This document shows positions 5,567 through 13,767 of a stretch of DNA of 62,972 bases, piece by piece. This DNA is from Anaerolineales bacterium (GTDB lineage Bacteria; Chloroflexota; Anaerolineae; Anaerolineales; Villigracilaceae): assembly GCA_016934715.1 (NCBI GenBank), contig JAFGSI010000036.1, positions 1 to 62,972 of the forward strand, in the 5' to 3' direction. Numbering within the stretch: position 1 is the stretch's first letter; each line of letters opens with the position of its first letter. The notes beneath the pieces are model-generated. The model was not told the origin of the DNA, searched no databases, and saw only the letters and a list, made by a program, of their open reading frames with translations. The position numbers and the translations under genes were made by a program.

Positions 5567-8533
5567 CTAGCGCAACAGCTCCTCCGCCTTGGTGTAAGAG
5601 TCGAGGGCTTCCTGCAAGCGGTTGGCCCGCATGTAGGCGTCTCCGAGGGTCTGCCAGACAATCACATCAACCGGGAAGCGGTAGATCGCTTCGCGCAGGT
5701 CATAGATGACTTCATCCAGCAGGCGGCCTCTCTTGATCAGCCTGGCATACTCTTCCATCGCCAGGGCAAGATCACCGCGCTCAAGTGTCGTTTGCGCCCC
5801 GGCCAGGGTGTCCGATTCCTTATCCTGTTGGGGGACCCGGGCAAGTTCACCAACCGCTCGGGATGGAGGCGGCGCTGGAGCAGTGTCGGGTGCTGGTGGT
5901 CCAGGTTGTGCCGAGGTTGGTGCAGACCTAACTCCTTCAGATGCAGCGGCCGGAACCCATTCGCTGGCTTCCGTCGGAGTTGCACCAGGCTCCACCGGAG
6001 CAGTCTCATCCAGCATCCAGGAGGGTAATTCCTCTTCGTCCGCTTTGCCCTGTGGAATGGCTGCCGCGGGCTCAGCGATGGGCGGCTTGCGCACGGTCTC
6101 CGTCTGCCGCCCGGGGGGAAGTCCCGGTTCCCCGGCTGTCAACTCAGTTGGCAGCGCGGCATCCTCCACTTTGGGGGCCCCCTCCGCTGCTGGCAGATTG
6201 GCCGCCATGTCCTGGCGCAGCCATTCGGGCAGGCTTTCGGCCTCTGCCGGGGGTGCCGTCCCGGCCTCATCGGTCGGCCGCTCCAGGCCGCGCAGCCATT
6301 CGGGCAGTTCTTCCTCGGCAGCCGGAGTTACGTCCTCCTGCCCAAGATCAGGCAGGATAGAAGCCGATTCGACCGTTTGCGCGGTCGGCGCAGGCTCCCG
6401 CTCATCGGCCACGGCCAGTTTTTCCAGCCAGGAGGTCAGCGAGACGTCTTCCGCGACTGCGGGTGCCTCGACCTCTGGCAGATCGGGAAACGCCTCTTCG
6501 AGTGACGGCCCGGGCGCGGCCTCGACCGGAGGCGGCCCCGCTGGCCCAGGTTGGTCCTCGGCCTCGGCTGCCAGGCGCTGGACCGATTCGGGGGTCCCGT
6601 CGCCGCGATCTTCCGGTTTGGTCAGCAGTTCCTCTGCCTTGGCCCCCTGCTTGGCCGCCAGGCCCTCCAGCCAGGCCATGGTATCGTCCTCGATCCCCAG
6701 CGGCTGGGCAGGGCCGGTCGGCCCCAGAGGTACATCCTCGTCAAGCAGATCGGCTGCTTGAGCAGCAGGTACAGGCAACGGCTCTTCCGGTTGGGCGGAG
6801 GGCGACAGACCAGGGGCCATCGCCCCTGACAGACGCTGGACCGATTCGGGGGTCTCGTCGCCGCGATCTTCCGGTTTGGTCAGCAATTCTTCAGGCTTGG
6901 CCCCCTGCTTGGCCGCCAGGCTTTCCAGCCAGGCCATGGCGTCATCTTCGATCCCCAGAGGCCTGGAAGGACCGGTTGGCCCCAGCGGGGCAGCATCATC
7001 CATCATGGAATCGTCTTGTCGGGGGGATCGCTGAGAATCGTCCAAAACAGGTTCCTCCTTCGGCCACGCCGCCTGCGCGGCAGGTTGCGCTGGACCCGGG
7101 TCTGCGGAGCCGATCTGCTGCAGCCAATCCGGCAATTCCTCCGCCGGAGCCGCCTCCGGGGCGGGCTGGTCTGCCGCGGGCAGACCCAGAGAACCCAGCA
7201 GGTTCGACAGGCCTTCGTCGGGAACGGTCACAGCGCGTTCAGGAGCAGATGCAGCGACCTCGGTCTGCGGCTGCCCGGTTCCGGTCGCCTCCCCGGCAGG
7301 CTCGTCGAGCGAGCCCAGCCAATCAGGCAGGCCTTCACCCAACGGCGTGGATTCATCTGATTCGGAGACCTGCGGGGTGCCCGGAGAAGGTGTGGCCCCT
7401 TCATCCAGGGCCGCGGCCGGAGCCATGGCCTTCAACCAGTCGGGGATCTCCGCCTGAGCAATCGGGCCTTCGGCTGCCGATTCCGGCTCGTCAAAGGCGA
7501 CCGGGGTCTCCTCAGCTGCCCCCGCCGAGGGCTGCCAACCAGCCGAGCGCATCCAGTCCGGAATCTCGCCTTCTGCGGCCGGCGCCGCCGCTTCAGAGAC
7601 AGCGGCCTCCGACTGGGAGAGCTCGGGGGTGGATCCCGGCTCGCCGGCAGCCTGGCCGGTCATCCAGTCGGGAGGCGCATTTTCCTGATGCGCATCTTCC
7701 AGCTTGATGCCCAGCGAGGCCGCCCAGTCAGACTGGGGCCCGGCCGCCGGCAAGGCAGATGGATTGTACTCCAGGCGTTCAAGGTTGATCGCTGCGTCGG
7801 CGACCTGATCACTCTCAAAGACCGATCCGGTGACGAATGATGAGTACGGATCGAGCATGCGCAGGCGCTGGCGGTAAACCTGGGTGTTCTCAGCGCGCGC
7901 CGTCCCCGGCAGGACTTCCACCAGGATACGCAGGGCGTCCATGCAATAGGAATACCGGTTTAGCAGGTGATTGGCCAGTTCGGCCGCCTCGACCTTTTGC
8001 CCACTTCTGAAATAGGCACGCGCCAGCATGACTTCCAGGTCGGGACGCTGAGGTTCCTCGGCCAGGACAGCCCGGATCTCGGCGACTGATTGGTTGAACA
8101 ATTCGCCTTGCGAATACATGTTGGCCAACGCATCGCGGCTCAGGCGGATCTTGGGCGGCTCAACGCCGTCCCGGCGGCCGTACAGGCGGCGCAATTCCCC
8201 CTGGATGGCCGGGTTGGACGGCTGGACCGCAAAAGCCCGCTCCATGTGCCAGATGGCCTCGTCCAGCTTGCCCTCGTCATCGCGAATGATGCTCATCCCG
8301 ACGTGGGCAACGAAATCATCCGGGACAGCCATCAGGACTCGCCGGAAGATATCAGTCGCATCGCCATAACGACGGGCTTCCAGGAAGGCCTTCCCCAGAA
8401 GTCGATACGTCTCAACGTGCATCGAGAATGTCTTCAGGATATTCATGCATTGGGCAATGGCCTCATCCACTTGCCCACCTTCGATCATGCTCTCGATTTC
8501 ACGGTTGTATACACGCAGGGACACTTTAGCCAT
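5567..8533 (-). CDS. Large TPR protein with a Trp-motif-rich disordered middle
   Basis: The ATG at 8533 (MAKVSLRVYN) follows AGGAG and gives 988 residues; an earlier in-frame ATG at 8581 lies upstream of the likely transcription start. The first ~270 residues are TPR-like helices (for example MNILKTFSMHVETYRLLGKA and ATDIFRRVLMAVPDDF). The middle, roughly 280-860, is rich in Pro, Ala, Glu and Gly, with about eleven short motifs of the type ELPDWL, EIPDWM, LPEWLRGL or MAWLESL. The end returns to TPR helices (DVIVWQTLGDAYMRANRLQE). No signal peptide or membrane span is visible. Motif repetition suggests a cytoplasmic scaffold in which each Trp motif docks onto a TPR groove of the same or another protein. 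The function is unknown. Confidence 0.85.
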   Translation of the reverse strand: MAKVSLRVYNREIESMIEGGQVDEAIAQCMNILKTFSMHVETYRLLGKAFLEARRYGDATDIFRRVLMAVPDDFVAHVGMSIIRDDEGKLDEAIWHMERAFAVQPSNPAIQGELRRLYGRRDGVEPPKIRLSRDALANMYSQGELFNQSVAEIRAVLAEEPQRPDLEVMLARAYFRSGQKVEAAELANHLLNRYSYCMDALRILVEVLPGTARAENTQVYRQRLRMLDPYSSFVTGSVFESDQVADAAINLERLEYNPSALPAAGPQSDWAASLGIKLEDAHQENAPPDWMTGQAAGEPGSTPELSQSEAAVSEAAAPAAEGEIPDWMRSAGWQPSAGAAEETPVAFDEPESAAEGPIAQAEIPDWLKAMAPAAALDEGATPSPGTPQVSESDESTPLGEGLPDWLGSLDEPAGEATGTGQPQTEVAASAPERAVTVPDEGLSNLLGSLGLPAADQPAPEAAPAEELPDWLQQIGSADPGPAQPAAQAAWPKEEPVLDDSQRSPRQDDSMMDDAAPLGPTGPSRPLGIEDDAMAWLESLAAKQGAKPEELLTKPEDRGDETPESVQRLSGAMAPGLSPSAQPEEPLPVPAAQAADLLDEDVPLGPTGPAQPLGIEDDTMAWLEGLAAKQGAKAEELLTKPEDRGDGTPESVQRLAAEAEDQPGPAGPPPVEAAPGPSLEEAFPDLPEVEAPAVAEDVSLTSWLEKLAVADEREPAPTAQTVESASILPDLGQEDVTPAAEEELPEWLRGLERPTDEAGTAPPAEAESLPEWLRQDMAANLPAAEGAPKVEDAALPTELTAGEPGLPPGRQTETVRKPPIAEPAAAIPQGKADEEELPSWMLDETAPVEPGATPTEASEWVPAAASEGVRSAPTSAQPGPPAPDTAPAPPPSRAVGELARVPQQDKESDTLAGAQTTLERGDLALAMEEYARLIKRGRLLDEVIYDLREAIYRFPVDVIVWQTLGDAYMRANRLQEALDSYTKAEELLR
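6576..6985. repeat. Two in-register 152-bp direct repeats inside the TPR gene
   Basis: Copy one (6576-6727) and copy two (6834-6985) are nearly identical DNA 258 bp apart, an exact codon multiple. They encode IEDDxMAWLExLAAKQGAK, then EELLTKPEDRGD and TPESVQRL. Their high identity points to recent duplication within the gene and a possible site of copy-number change. Confidence 0.8.
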
Positions 8534-8552
8534 GGCGCTGACTCCTGCTCCT

Positions 8553-8581
8553 ATTATGCACGAAACCGCCAGATTATGCAA
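8553..8581 (-). promoter_or_regulatory. Promoter of the Trp-motif TPR gene
   Basis: On the minus strand TTGCAT (8581-8576), a 17-nt spacer and CATAAT (8558-8553) match a sigma70-type promoter. An identical TGCATAAT also occurs 20 bp upstream (8580-8573), overlapping the -35. Transcription would begin near 8546, leaving a short leader with AGGAG before the ATG at 8533. Confidence 0.6.
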
Positions 8582-8603
8582 TTCTATTTGGTGTTTTTTA
8601 GCA

Positions 8604-8630
8604 TAAAAATCGGGCAGCCAGGGTCCGATT
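8604..8630 (-). terminator. Intrinsic terminator of the pyrimidine phosphorylase gene
   Basis: On the minus strand AATCGG (8630-8625) pairs with CCGATT (8613-8608), followed directly by a T run (8609-8605) then ATG. The stem is short, but the T run and the position just after the stop at 8635 fit an intrinsic terminator. Confidence 0.5.
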
Positions 8631-8634
8631 CAGC

Positions 8635-9930
8635 TCATTCGTAGAAGAGTGGAAGCGCACGCACCACATCGTCGCTCCATTCAAAAGCCTCTTGCAGAGC
8701 ACCCCGGACCTTGGCCTGTCGTGTGCCGCGATTGGCATGGATCGTGATGAGCGGCTGGCCGGCCTGGATGCGGTCTCCGACCCGAGCGTGGACGAGGAAA
8801 CCAACGGTATGGTCGATCGGATCGCCCTTGCGCAGGCGGCCGGCACCGAGGGCCACAGCCGCTTCACCGATCACCCGAGCGTCGACACCCGACAGATACC
8901 CGGCACGCTCGGCGGCCAGCACCTCGACGAATTCTGCCTGTGGCAATTTCTGCGGCTCATGGACGAAGGCCACATCGCCGCCCTGGGCCTCTACGAGGAG
9001 GCAGAACTTCTCGAAGGCGGCACCGGAGGCAATCGCCTGCACAGCCATCCGACGGGCAGACTCCAGGTCCCGGGCGCAACGGCCGAGTACCAGCATGTGG
9101 GCGGCAACATGCAGGCAGTGCTCACCCAGGTCGGCCGGACCGCCTCCCTGCAGAGTGACGATCGCTTCTCTGACCTCCAGGGCATTGCCGACCGCGTTGC
9201 CCAGCGGCTGATTCATATCTGAGAGCAGTGTCACCACGCGACGGCCAGCCAGTTCCCCGATCGAGATCATCTGGCGGGCCAGTGCGCGGGCCTGATCAAG
9301 GTCCTTCATGAAAGCCCCCCGGCCAACCTTGACGTCCAACACGATCGCCTGAGCCCCGGCGGCGATCTTCTTGCTCATGATCGACGAGGCGATCAGCGGG
9401 ATGGACTGGACCGTCCCGGTCACGTCACGCAGGGCGTACAGCAGGCCATCGGCCGGAGCCAGGTTCTTCGACTGGCCGGTGAGCACAAGGCCGATCTCCT
9501 GCAGCTGGCGTTCGAACTCCTCGGTGGTCAAATCGACCCGGTAGCCGGGTATCGATTCCAGTTTGTCGAGCGTTCCACCGCTGAAGCCCAATCCGCGCCC
9601 CGACATCTTCCCAACCGGCAAACCGCAAGCCGCTACCACCGGCAGGACAACCAGGCTGGTCTTGTCCCCCACCCCGCCGGTTGAATGCTTGTCGACCGCG
9701 ATCTCCACCAGGCCGGAGAGATCAAGAACATCACCCGAGTGAGCCATCGCCAGGGTCAGGTCGGTCGTCTCCTGAGGAGTCATGCCATTGAGCAGGACTG
9801 CCATCGCCCAGGCCGAGACCTGGTAATCAGGAATCGAACCATCGGTAAGACCCTTGACAAAGAATTCGATCTCTGCGCGGCTCAACTCCTGCCGGTCGCG
9901 TTTCTTGATGATGATGTCCACCGCACGCAT
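8635..9930 (-). CDS. pdp: Pyrimidine-nucleoside (thymidine) phosphorylase
   Basis: A 431-residue enzyme that cleaves thymidine or uridine with phosphate to free base and (deoxy)ribose 1-phosphate. The start reads MRAVDIIIKKRDRQELS and the core has VDKHSTGGVGDKTSL, the phosphate- and base-binding motif, then KMSGRGLGFSGGTLDKLE. ATG at 9930 is preferred over GTG at 9936 because AGGAG lies 5 nt before it. The sequence is closer to the pyrimidine-nucleoside type (Pdp) than to enterobacterial DeoA, but motifs alone do not settle substrate range. It stands alone between a promoter and a terminator. The upp gene at 36579 belongs to the same salvage pathway. Confidence 0.93.
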   Translation of the reverse strand: MRAVDIIIKKRDRQELSRAEIEFFVKGLTDGSIPDYQVSAWAMAVLLNGMTPQETTDLTLAMAHSGDVLDLSGLVEIAVDKHSTGGVGDKTSLVVLPVVAACGLPVGKMSGRGLGFSGGTLDKLESIPGYRVDLTTEEFERQLQEIGLVLTGQSKNLAPADGLLYALRDVTGTVQSIPLIASSIMSKKIAAGAQAIVLDVKVGRGAFMKDLDQARALARQMISIGELAGRRVVTLLSDMNQPLGNAVGNALEVREAIVTLQGGGPADLGEHCLHVAAHMLVLGRCARDLESARRMAVQAIASGAAFEKFCLLVEAQGGDVAFVHEPQKLPQAEFVEVLAAERAGYLSGVDARVIGEAAVALGAGRLRKGDPIDHTVGFLVHARVGDRIQAGQPLITIHANRGTRQAKVRGALQEAFEWSDDVVRALPLFYE

Positions 9931-9959
9931 GAGCACTCCTATTGAGAAGTCACAATCCC

Positions 9960-9989
9960 ATTGTATACCATTTTAAGGTTGTCAGACAA
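9960..9989 (-). promoter_or_regulatory. Promoter of the pyrimidine phosphorylase gene
   Basis: On the minus strand TTGTCT (9989-9984), an 18-nt spacer and TACAAT (9965-9960) form a plausible sigma70-type promoter. The start at 9930 then has a leader of about 20 nt holding AGGAG. Confidence 0.5.
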
Positions 9990-10086
9990 GCGTAGATCCA
10001 ACCGCCCATTGATTCGACGGACCAAGCAGGACGCCTTCCAGCTGTCTTCGTCAGGCGGAAGACCGGACCGGAAAGAAGATTGCTGC

Positions 10087-10092
10087 TATACT
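10087..10092 (+). promoter_or_regulatory. -10 box for a predicted leaderless phosphotransferase gene
   Basis: TATACT lies 7 nt before the ATG at 10100 with no ribosome-binding site between them, so the mRNA probably starts at the ATG. No clear -35 box is visible. Confidence 0.5.
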
Positions 10093-10099
10093 TGCCGGC

Positions 10100-11017
10100 A
10101 TGGACGATCTGCTTGACATCATCCCCCTGACCGACCTGGCATTACTGGGCATCCGGCCATCCGAAGTTCTGCAAACCGAGGTCCTGCGCCGCAAGGCCAG
10201 CCATCTGGTCGTCCGCATCCGGCTGGAGCGCGGCTGGTTCGTGCTGAAATGGTTCGTGGAGGAGAATCCACTCGAGCCACAAGTATACACGCTGCTGGAA
10301 AGCCACGGTGTCCCGACCCTGCCCCTGCACGCGCAAAGTATGCGCGCCCTGCTGCTCGAAGATCTGGAACACAGCACCCGTTGGAGGATGGCCACAGCGG
10401 AGGACATGGGCCATCGTGAAACCGGCCTGGCCCTGGCAGACTGGTACCTGCGGCTCCACCATGCCGGGAGGGAAGCCTTTCGCTACCAGGATACCATGCC
10501 GATAGCCCTGCGTCCCTGGATCGAAGACCTGACCGCTGAAAGCCTGGAGCGGGCTGGAAACCACCTGGGACTGAACAAGATCGACTCCTGGCGGGAGAGC
10601 CTCGAGGCCATTGAAAAACTCAAGAAGAGGGCCCGCCTCTGCCCGCAGACCTTCAACTACGAGGATTTCGCCCAAGAGAACCTGGCCCTGAGCTGCAGCG
10701 AGGCCCCCCGATCGCGAGCGCTCGTCTTCGACTATGATTGCTTCACCATCGGCGCCGCCTACAGCGACTGGCGCAACGTGACCAGTTCGCTGGAGGGTGA
10801 GGCCCGGGAGGCCTTCATCCAGGCCTACGGGCCGATCAGCCAGATCGAGCGGCTGCTGGACACCCCGCTTTCCACCTTCTTCGGTCTGCTGGCCGCCTCC
10901 CACCGCGAGACCCTGCCTTCCTGGGCCTTACCGTTGAGGAAAAGCGTAGAGAACGGCAGCCTGCTGCAATCCGTACAGAGTGCCCTGGAGGGAACAGAAG
11001 ATCGCCCAGTATATTGA
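10100..11017 (+). CDS. Kinase-fold phosphotransferase (aminoglycoside phosphotransferase/choline kinase-like)
   Basis: A 305-residue protein with the layout of small-molecule kinases of the APH fold. VLKWF near residue 50 resembles the ATP-binding Lys strand, LLLEDLE the hinge, FNYEDFAQENLAL the catalytic loop (usually HGDxxxxN; here the usual His-Gly is Tyr-Glu, but Asp and Asn remain) and VFDYDC the metal-binding Asp. The substrate cannot be told; it may be a sugar, choline-like head group or other alcohol rather than an antibiotic. It is monocistronic and converges on the hydrolase gene that ends at 11084. Confidence 0.7.
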   Translation: MDDLLDIIPLTDLALLGIRPSEVLQTEVLRRKASHLVVRIRLERGWFVLKWFVEENPLEPQVYTLLESHGVPTLPLHAQSMRALLLEDLEHSTRWRMATAEDMGHRETGLALADWYLRLHHAGREAFRYQDTMPIALRPWIEDLTAESLERAGNHLGLNKIDSWRESLEAIEKLKKRARLCPQTFNYEDFAQENLALSCSEAPRSRALVFDYDCFTIGAAYSDWRNVTSSLEGEAREAFIQAYGPISQIERLLDTPLSTFFGLLAASHRETLPSWALPLRKSVENGSLLQSVQSALEGTEDRPVY

Positions 11018-11083
11018 CTTCCAGCAGTCATTGTGGGGCGCGGCACCCGATGGTCATGCAGCCGGTCTGCTGCCCAGCCAGGA

Positions 11084-11980
11084 TCAATCCATCCCAAACT
11101 GCTCCAGGAAGCGCCCCACCTGCAGGTCATAGGCCTGCGGGTCCGACCAGAACGAGGTCCCGTGCCCGGCCCCGGGTGCGATGTACAGCATTTTCGGTCC
11201 GCGGTAGGCAGCATACATCTCCTGCGCCATGGATGTTGGGATGTAGTCATCAAACTCCCCGTGAATGAACAGGATCGGCTGCCGGCTGGTTTCTATTTCC
11301 TTGCGCGGCGAGGCCTGGCCGAAGTAGAACCCGGCCCGCAGACGGGATATCAGGCTGGCAAGCCCCAGCAGGGGCATCGCCGGCAGGTGGAACTTCCGCC
11401 ACAGGCGATCCTTCAGCAGGGAGTTCAGGTCAGAGAAGGCGCAGTCGGAGATGATGAAGGCCAGATCGGGCAATATTGGGGCGGCCTGCAGTGCAGTCGC
11501 GGCGCCGTAGGACTCGCCGAAAACGCCGACCCGGCCGCCGTGCCGGCAGGCCCAGTCCACCCAGGCCTTGAGGTCGTATTTGTCGTAAACACCATAGGTC
11601 TTGTAACGGCCGCCCGACCGGCCATGGGCGCGATGATCGTAGAGCAACACGTTCCAGCCGCGCCGCCGGAACAGGTCGATGTATTTGACCGAACCATACA
11701 GGCTGAAGGTCACCCCGTGAGAAAGGACAACCGTACCCTTCGCCGAGGCGACCGGGATGAAGATTCCGAACAGCTCATAGCCAAAGGGCGAGGCGATCCG
11801 GACCTCCTGACGGGGCAGCGCCTCCCAGGTCGCTTCGACCAGCTTGCCACTCTCGACCTCGCGGCGGTAGGTCTGCTCGACCGGGACAGAGGCGACTTCG
11901 ATCACCCGGCTGGACCAAAACCAGCCAGCGGCACAACCCAGAGCGGCAAGAGTGAAAACAACGGCAATCGCGATGTACAT
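11084..11980 (-). CDS. Membrane-anchored alpha/beta hydrolase
   Basis: A 298-residue protein with one N-terminal membrane segment (about residues 3-22, VFTLAALGCAAGWFW). The fold shows VLSHGVTFS (oxyanion region), LLYDHRAHGRS, the nucleophile elbow GESYGA, an acid candidate in HGEFDDYIP and the catalytic His in GAGHGTSF. This order fits serine hydrolases of the BAAT or peptidase S9-like type acting at the membrane face. Its substrate is unknown. The gene starts 1 bp after the stop of the S51-like gene, so it is probably the last member of the udg - S51-like - hydrolase operon. Confidence 0.8.
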   Translation of the reverse strand: MYIAIAVVFTLAALGCAAGWFWSSRVIEVASVPVEQTYRREVESGKLVEATWEALPRQEVRIASPFGYELFGIFIPVASAKGTVVLSHGVTFSLYGSVKYIDLFRRRGWNVLLYDHRAHGRSGGRYKTYGVYDKYDLKAWVDWACRHGGRVGVFGESYGAATALQAAPILPDLAFIISDCAFSDLNSLLKDRLWRKFHLPAMPLLGLASLISRLRAGFYFGQASPRKEIETSRQPILFIHGEFDDYIPTSMAQEMYAAYRGPKMLYIAPGAGHGTSFWSDPQAYDLQVGRFLEQFGMD

Positions 11981-11981
11981 A

Positions 11982-13025
11982 TCAGACCTTGATCAGTTTC
12001 TGCCCTTCGGGCGTATCCAGGACCTGCCAGCCCAGGGCGGCAATCTGGTCCCGCAGATTATCGGAGGCTGCCCAGTCTTTACGGGCGCGAGCAAGCTCTC
12101 GCTGTTCAGCCAGTTCCAAGACCTCTTCCGCCGGTGCCTCGGGAACCGCAAGCGGCGGGGCGCTCGTGACCATCTCCCAGGCCGCTGCCAGGATATTCTC
12201 GGCCGGATCCTGTGGGCAATAGACCGTCCCCAGTTCCGCCAGGGGGAACGTTCGTCCGGAGGGGTAGATCTCGGGATCACACTCGCGCAACAGGGTCACC
12301 GAACTGACCCCGCTGACAGAGCACGTCCCGGCGGACAGGTCAATGATCAACCCGGTATGTTCGTCCAGTCCGATGACCGTGTGGTCCTTCGGGGTCAGGG
12401 CGCACCATTGGGTGAAACGTTCCATGCCCATGAAGCAGCGGCTGGTGTCCACGTCGGCACCGCCGTCCGTGTTGTTCCAGTGCGGGATGAAGGAAAGCGG
12501 CAGGTGAAAATCGACGAAAAGATCGAGCCCCTCCGGGGCAGTGACCTCTTCCCCGACCTTGTAGATCTCGTAGACCGGCACGACTCGCGTCCCGACGGCA
12601 ATGGTTGCGGCAGAGGCAAAGACCAGGGCCGCACCCAGACGGTGGCGGGCACGGACCAGGCCCCAGGCCAGGCTGCCCCGCAACTGGCGCACGGCATAGG
12701 TCGGGCTGCCAGGCCCCATGAAGATCAAGTCGGCGTGAAGCAGCGGCTGGAGCAGGGCAGGATGGTCCGGACTGAATTCGGTCCCGCGCTTGCGGGCCGG
12801 GACCACGTCCACGACCGGCCGGTAGTTCTGCAGGCGGGTCGCAAGATATTCGGCCACCCGCCCGGCCACCTGGGCCGAGTTGAGCTCGAAACCGGCCGGT
12901 GTTTCGAGAACGGCGATCCGCAGCGGGGAAGGCAGCTTCTGGGCAAGGGTTTCGAAGATCCGCCCGCCGGCCAGGGATGTCTCGCCGGAACCGAGCATGG
13001 CGATCGGGCCAAAAGTAGTATGCAT
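11982..13025 (-). CDS. Peptidase-S51/cyanophycinase-like protein with a cysteinyl-tRNA-synthetase-type tail
   Basis: A 347-residue protein in two parts. Residues 1-265 resemble class I glutamine-amidotransferase-like S51 proteins: LGSGETSLAGG at the start, FMGPGSPTYAVRQL, a nucleophile-type segment ASAATIAVG and GLDEHTGLIIDL. Residues near 300-347 (LARARKDWAASDNLRDQIAA, then LGWQVLDTPEGQKL) match the helical end of cysteinyl-tRNA synthetase. No HIGH or KMSKS synthetase motif is present, so it is not a tRNA synthetase even though automatic pipelines may name it one. It could be an amidotransferase-like hydrolase with an RNA- or nucleotide-related tail. It lies 4 nt after the uracil-DNA glycosylase gene. 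Confidence 0.7.
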   Translation of the reverse strand: MHTTFGPIAMLGSGETSLAGGRIFETLAQKLPSPLRIAVLETPAGFELNSAQVAGRVAEYLATRLQNYRPVVDVVPARKRGTEFSPDHPALLQPLLHADLIFMGPGSPTYAVRQLRGSLAWGLVRARHRLGAALVFASAATIAVGTRVVPVYEIYKVGEEVTAPEGLDLFVDFHLPLSFIPHWNNTDGGADVDTSRCFMGMERFTQWCALTPKDHTVIGLDEHTGLIIDLSAGTCSVSGVSSVTLLRECDPEIYPSGRTFPLAELGTVYCPQDPAENILAAAWEMVTSAPPLAVPEAPAEEVLELAEQRELARARKDWAASDNLRDQIAALGWQVLDTPEGQKLIKV

Positions 13026-13029
13026 GGAG

Positions 13030-13695
13030 TTACCTCTTTCCCAATAGCATGTTCGCCATCCGCCAGACCTGGTCGAACATCGCGGCGGTCAGGCGTCCGG
13101 TCTGGGTATTCTGGCGGCTGGGATGGTACGAGCAGACCAGGAAATTGTCCTGCGGCAACTCATGAACGGCCGCGTGGGCAAAGGAGAGGCCCTTCGGGGG
13201 CACGCCGAGCACCCGCAGGAGGTTGTCGAAGGCGATCCGGCCCAGGGCCACGAAGACCCGCGGGTGGATGAGTTCGATCTCCCGGCCCAGGTAGGGCAGG
13301 CAGTTGTCGATCTCTGCCGAAGTCGGCTTGTTCGCCGGCGGGGCGCAGCGGCAGACCGGAGCCGTGTAGAGATCGCTCAGGATCAGGCCGTCATCCCGGG
13401 CGACCGAGTCAGGTTGGGAGGCAAAGCCGGCGCGGTGCAGGGCCGGGTAGAGGAAATCGCCTGAAGCGTCCCCGGTGAACTGGCGTCCGGTCCGATTGGA
13501 GCCGTGCGCGCCCGGGGCCAGGCCAACGACAAAGACCCGGGCCTGCGAATCGCCGAATCCGGGAACCGGCTTGCCCCAGTAATCCCAATCACGGTAGGCC
13601 CGGCGCTTCTCCCGGGCGACCTCTTCCCGCCACGCCACCAGGCGCGGGCAGCGCCGGCAGGCGATGATTTCGGTGTTCAGTTCGTCGAGAGTCAT
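13030..13695 (-). CDS. udgB: Uracil-DNA glycosylase, family 5 (UdgB-like)
   Basis: The ATG at 13695 gives 221 residues (the longer frame to 13734 has no ribosome-binding site). Two early Cys (CRRC) and a later Cys pair (VCRC) can bind the iron-sulfur cluster of the thermostable uracil-DNA glycosylases. The uracil pocket motif is GLAPGAHGSNRTGRQFTGD, in which the first motif has Ala-Pro-Gly-Ala rather than GEAPG; this and the C-terminal SYHPSRQN indicate family 5 (UdgB) rather than family 4. It removes uracil and related deaminated bases from DNA. The neighbours look unrelated. Confidence 0.88.
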   Translation of the reverse strand: MTLDELNTEIIACRRCPRLVAWREEVAREKRRAYRDWDYWGKPVPGFGDSQARVFVVGLAPGAHGSNRTGRQFTGDASGDFLYPALHRAGFASQPDSVARDDGLILSDLYTAPVCRCAPPANKPTSAEIDNCLPYLGREIELIHPRVFVALGRIAFDNLLRVLGVPPKGLSFAHAAVHELPQDNFLVCSYHPSRQNTQTGRLTAAMFDQVWRMANMLLGKR

Positions 13696-13719
13696 GACAG
13701 GGATTCTACCGCATCCCAC

Positions 13720-13747
13720 TTGAAATTCCCCCAATATGCGCTAAACT
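13720..13747 (+). promoter_or_regulatory. Promoter of the patatin-like gene
   Basis: TTGAAA (13720-13725), a 16-nt spacer and TAAACT (13742-13747) resemble a sigma70-type promoter. The ATG at 13768 follows with AAGGAG in the leader. Confidence 0.5.
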
Positions 13748-13767
13748 ATGGGGATAAGGAGCTTCGC

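Noticed and set aside
11984-13025. Cysteinyl-tRNA synthetase
   Set aside because: Only the terminal helices match; HIGH and KMSKS motifs and zinc ligands are absent.
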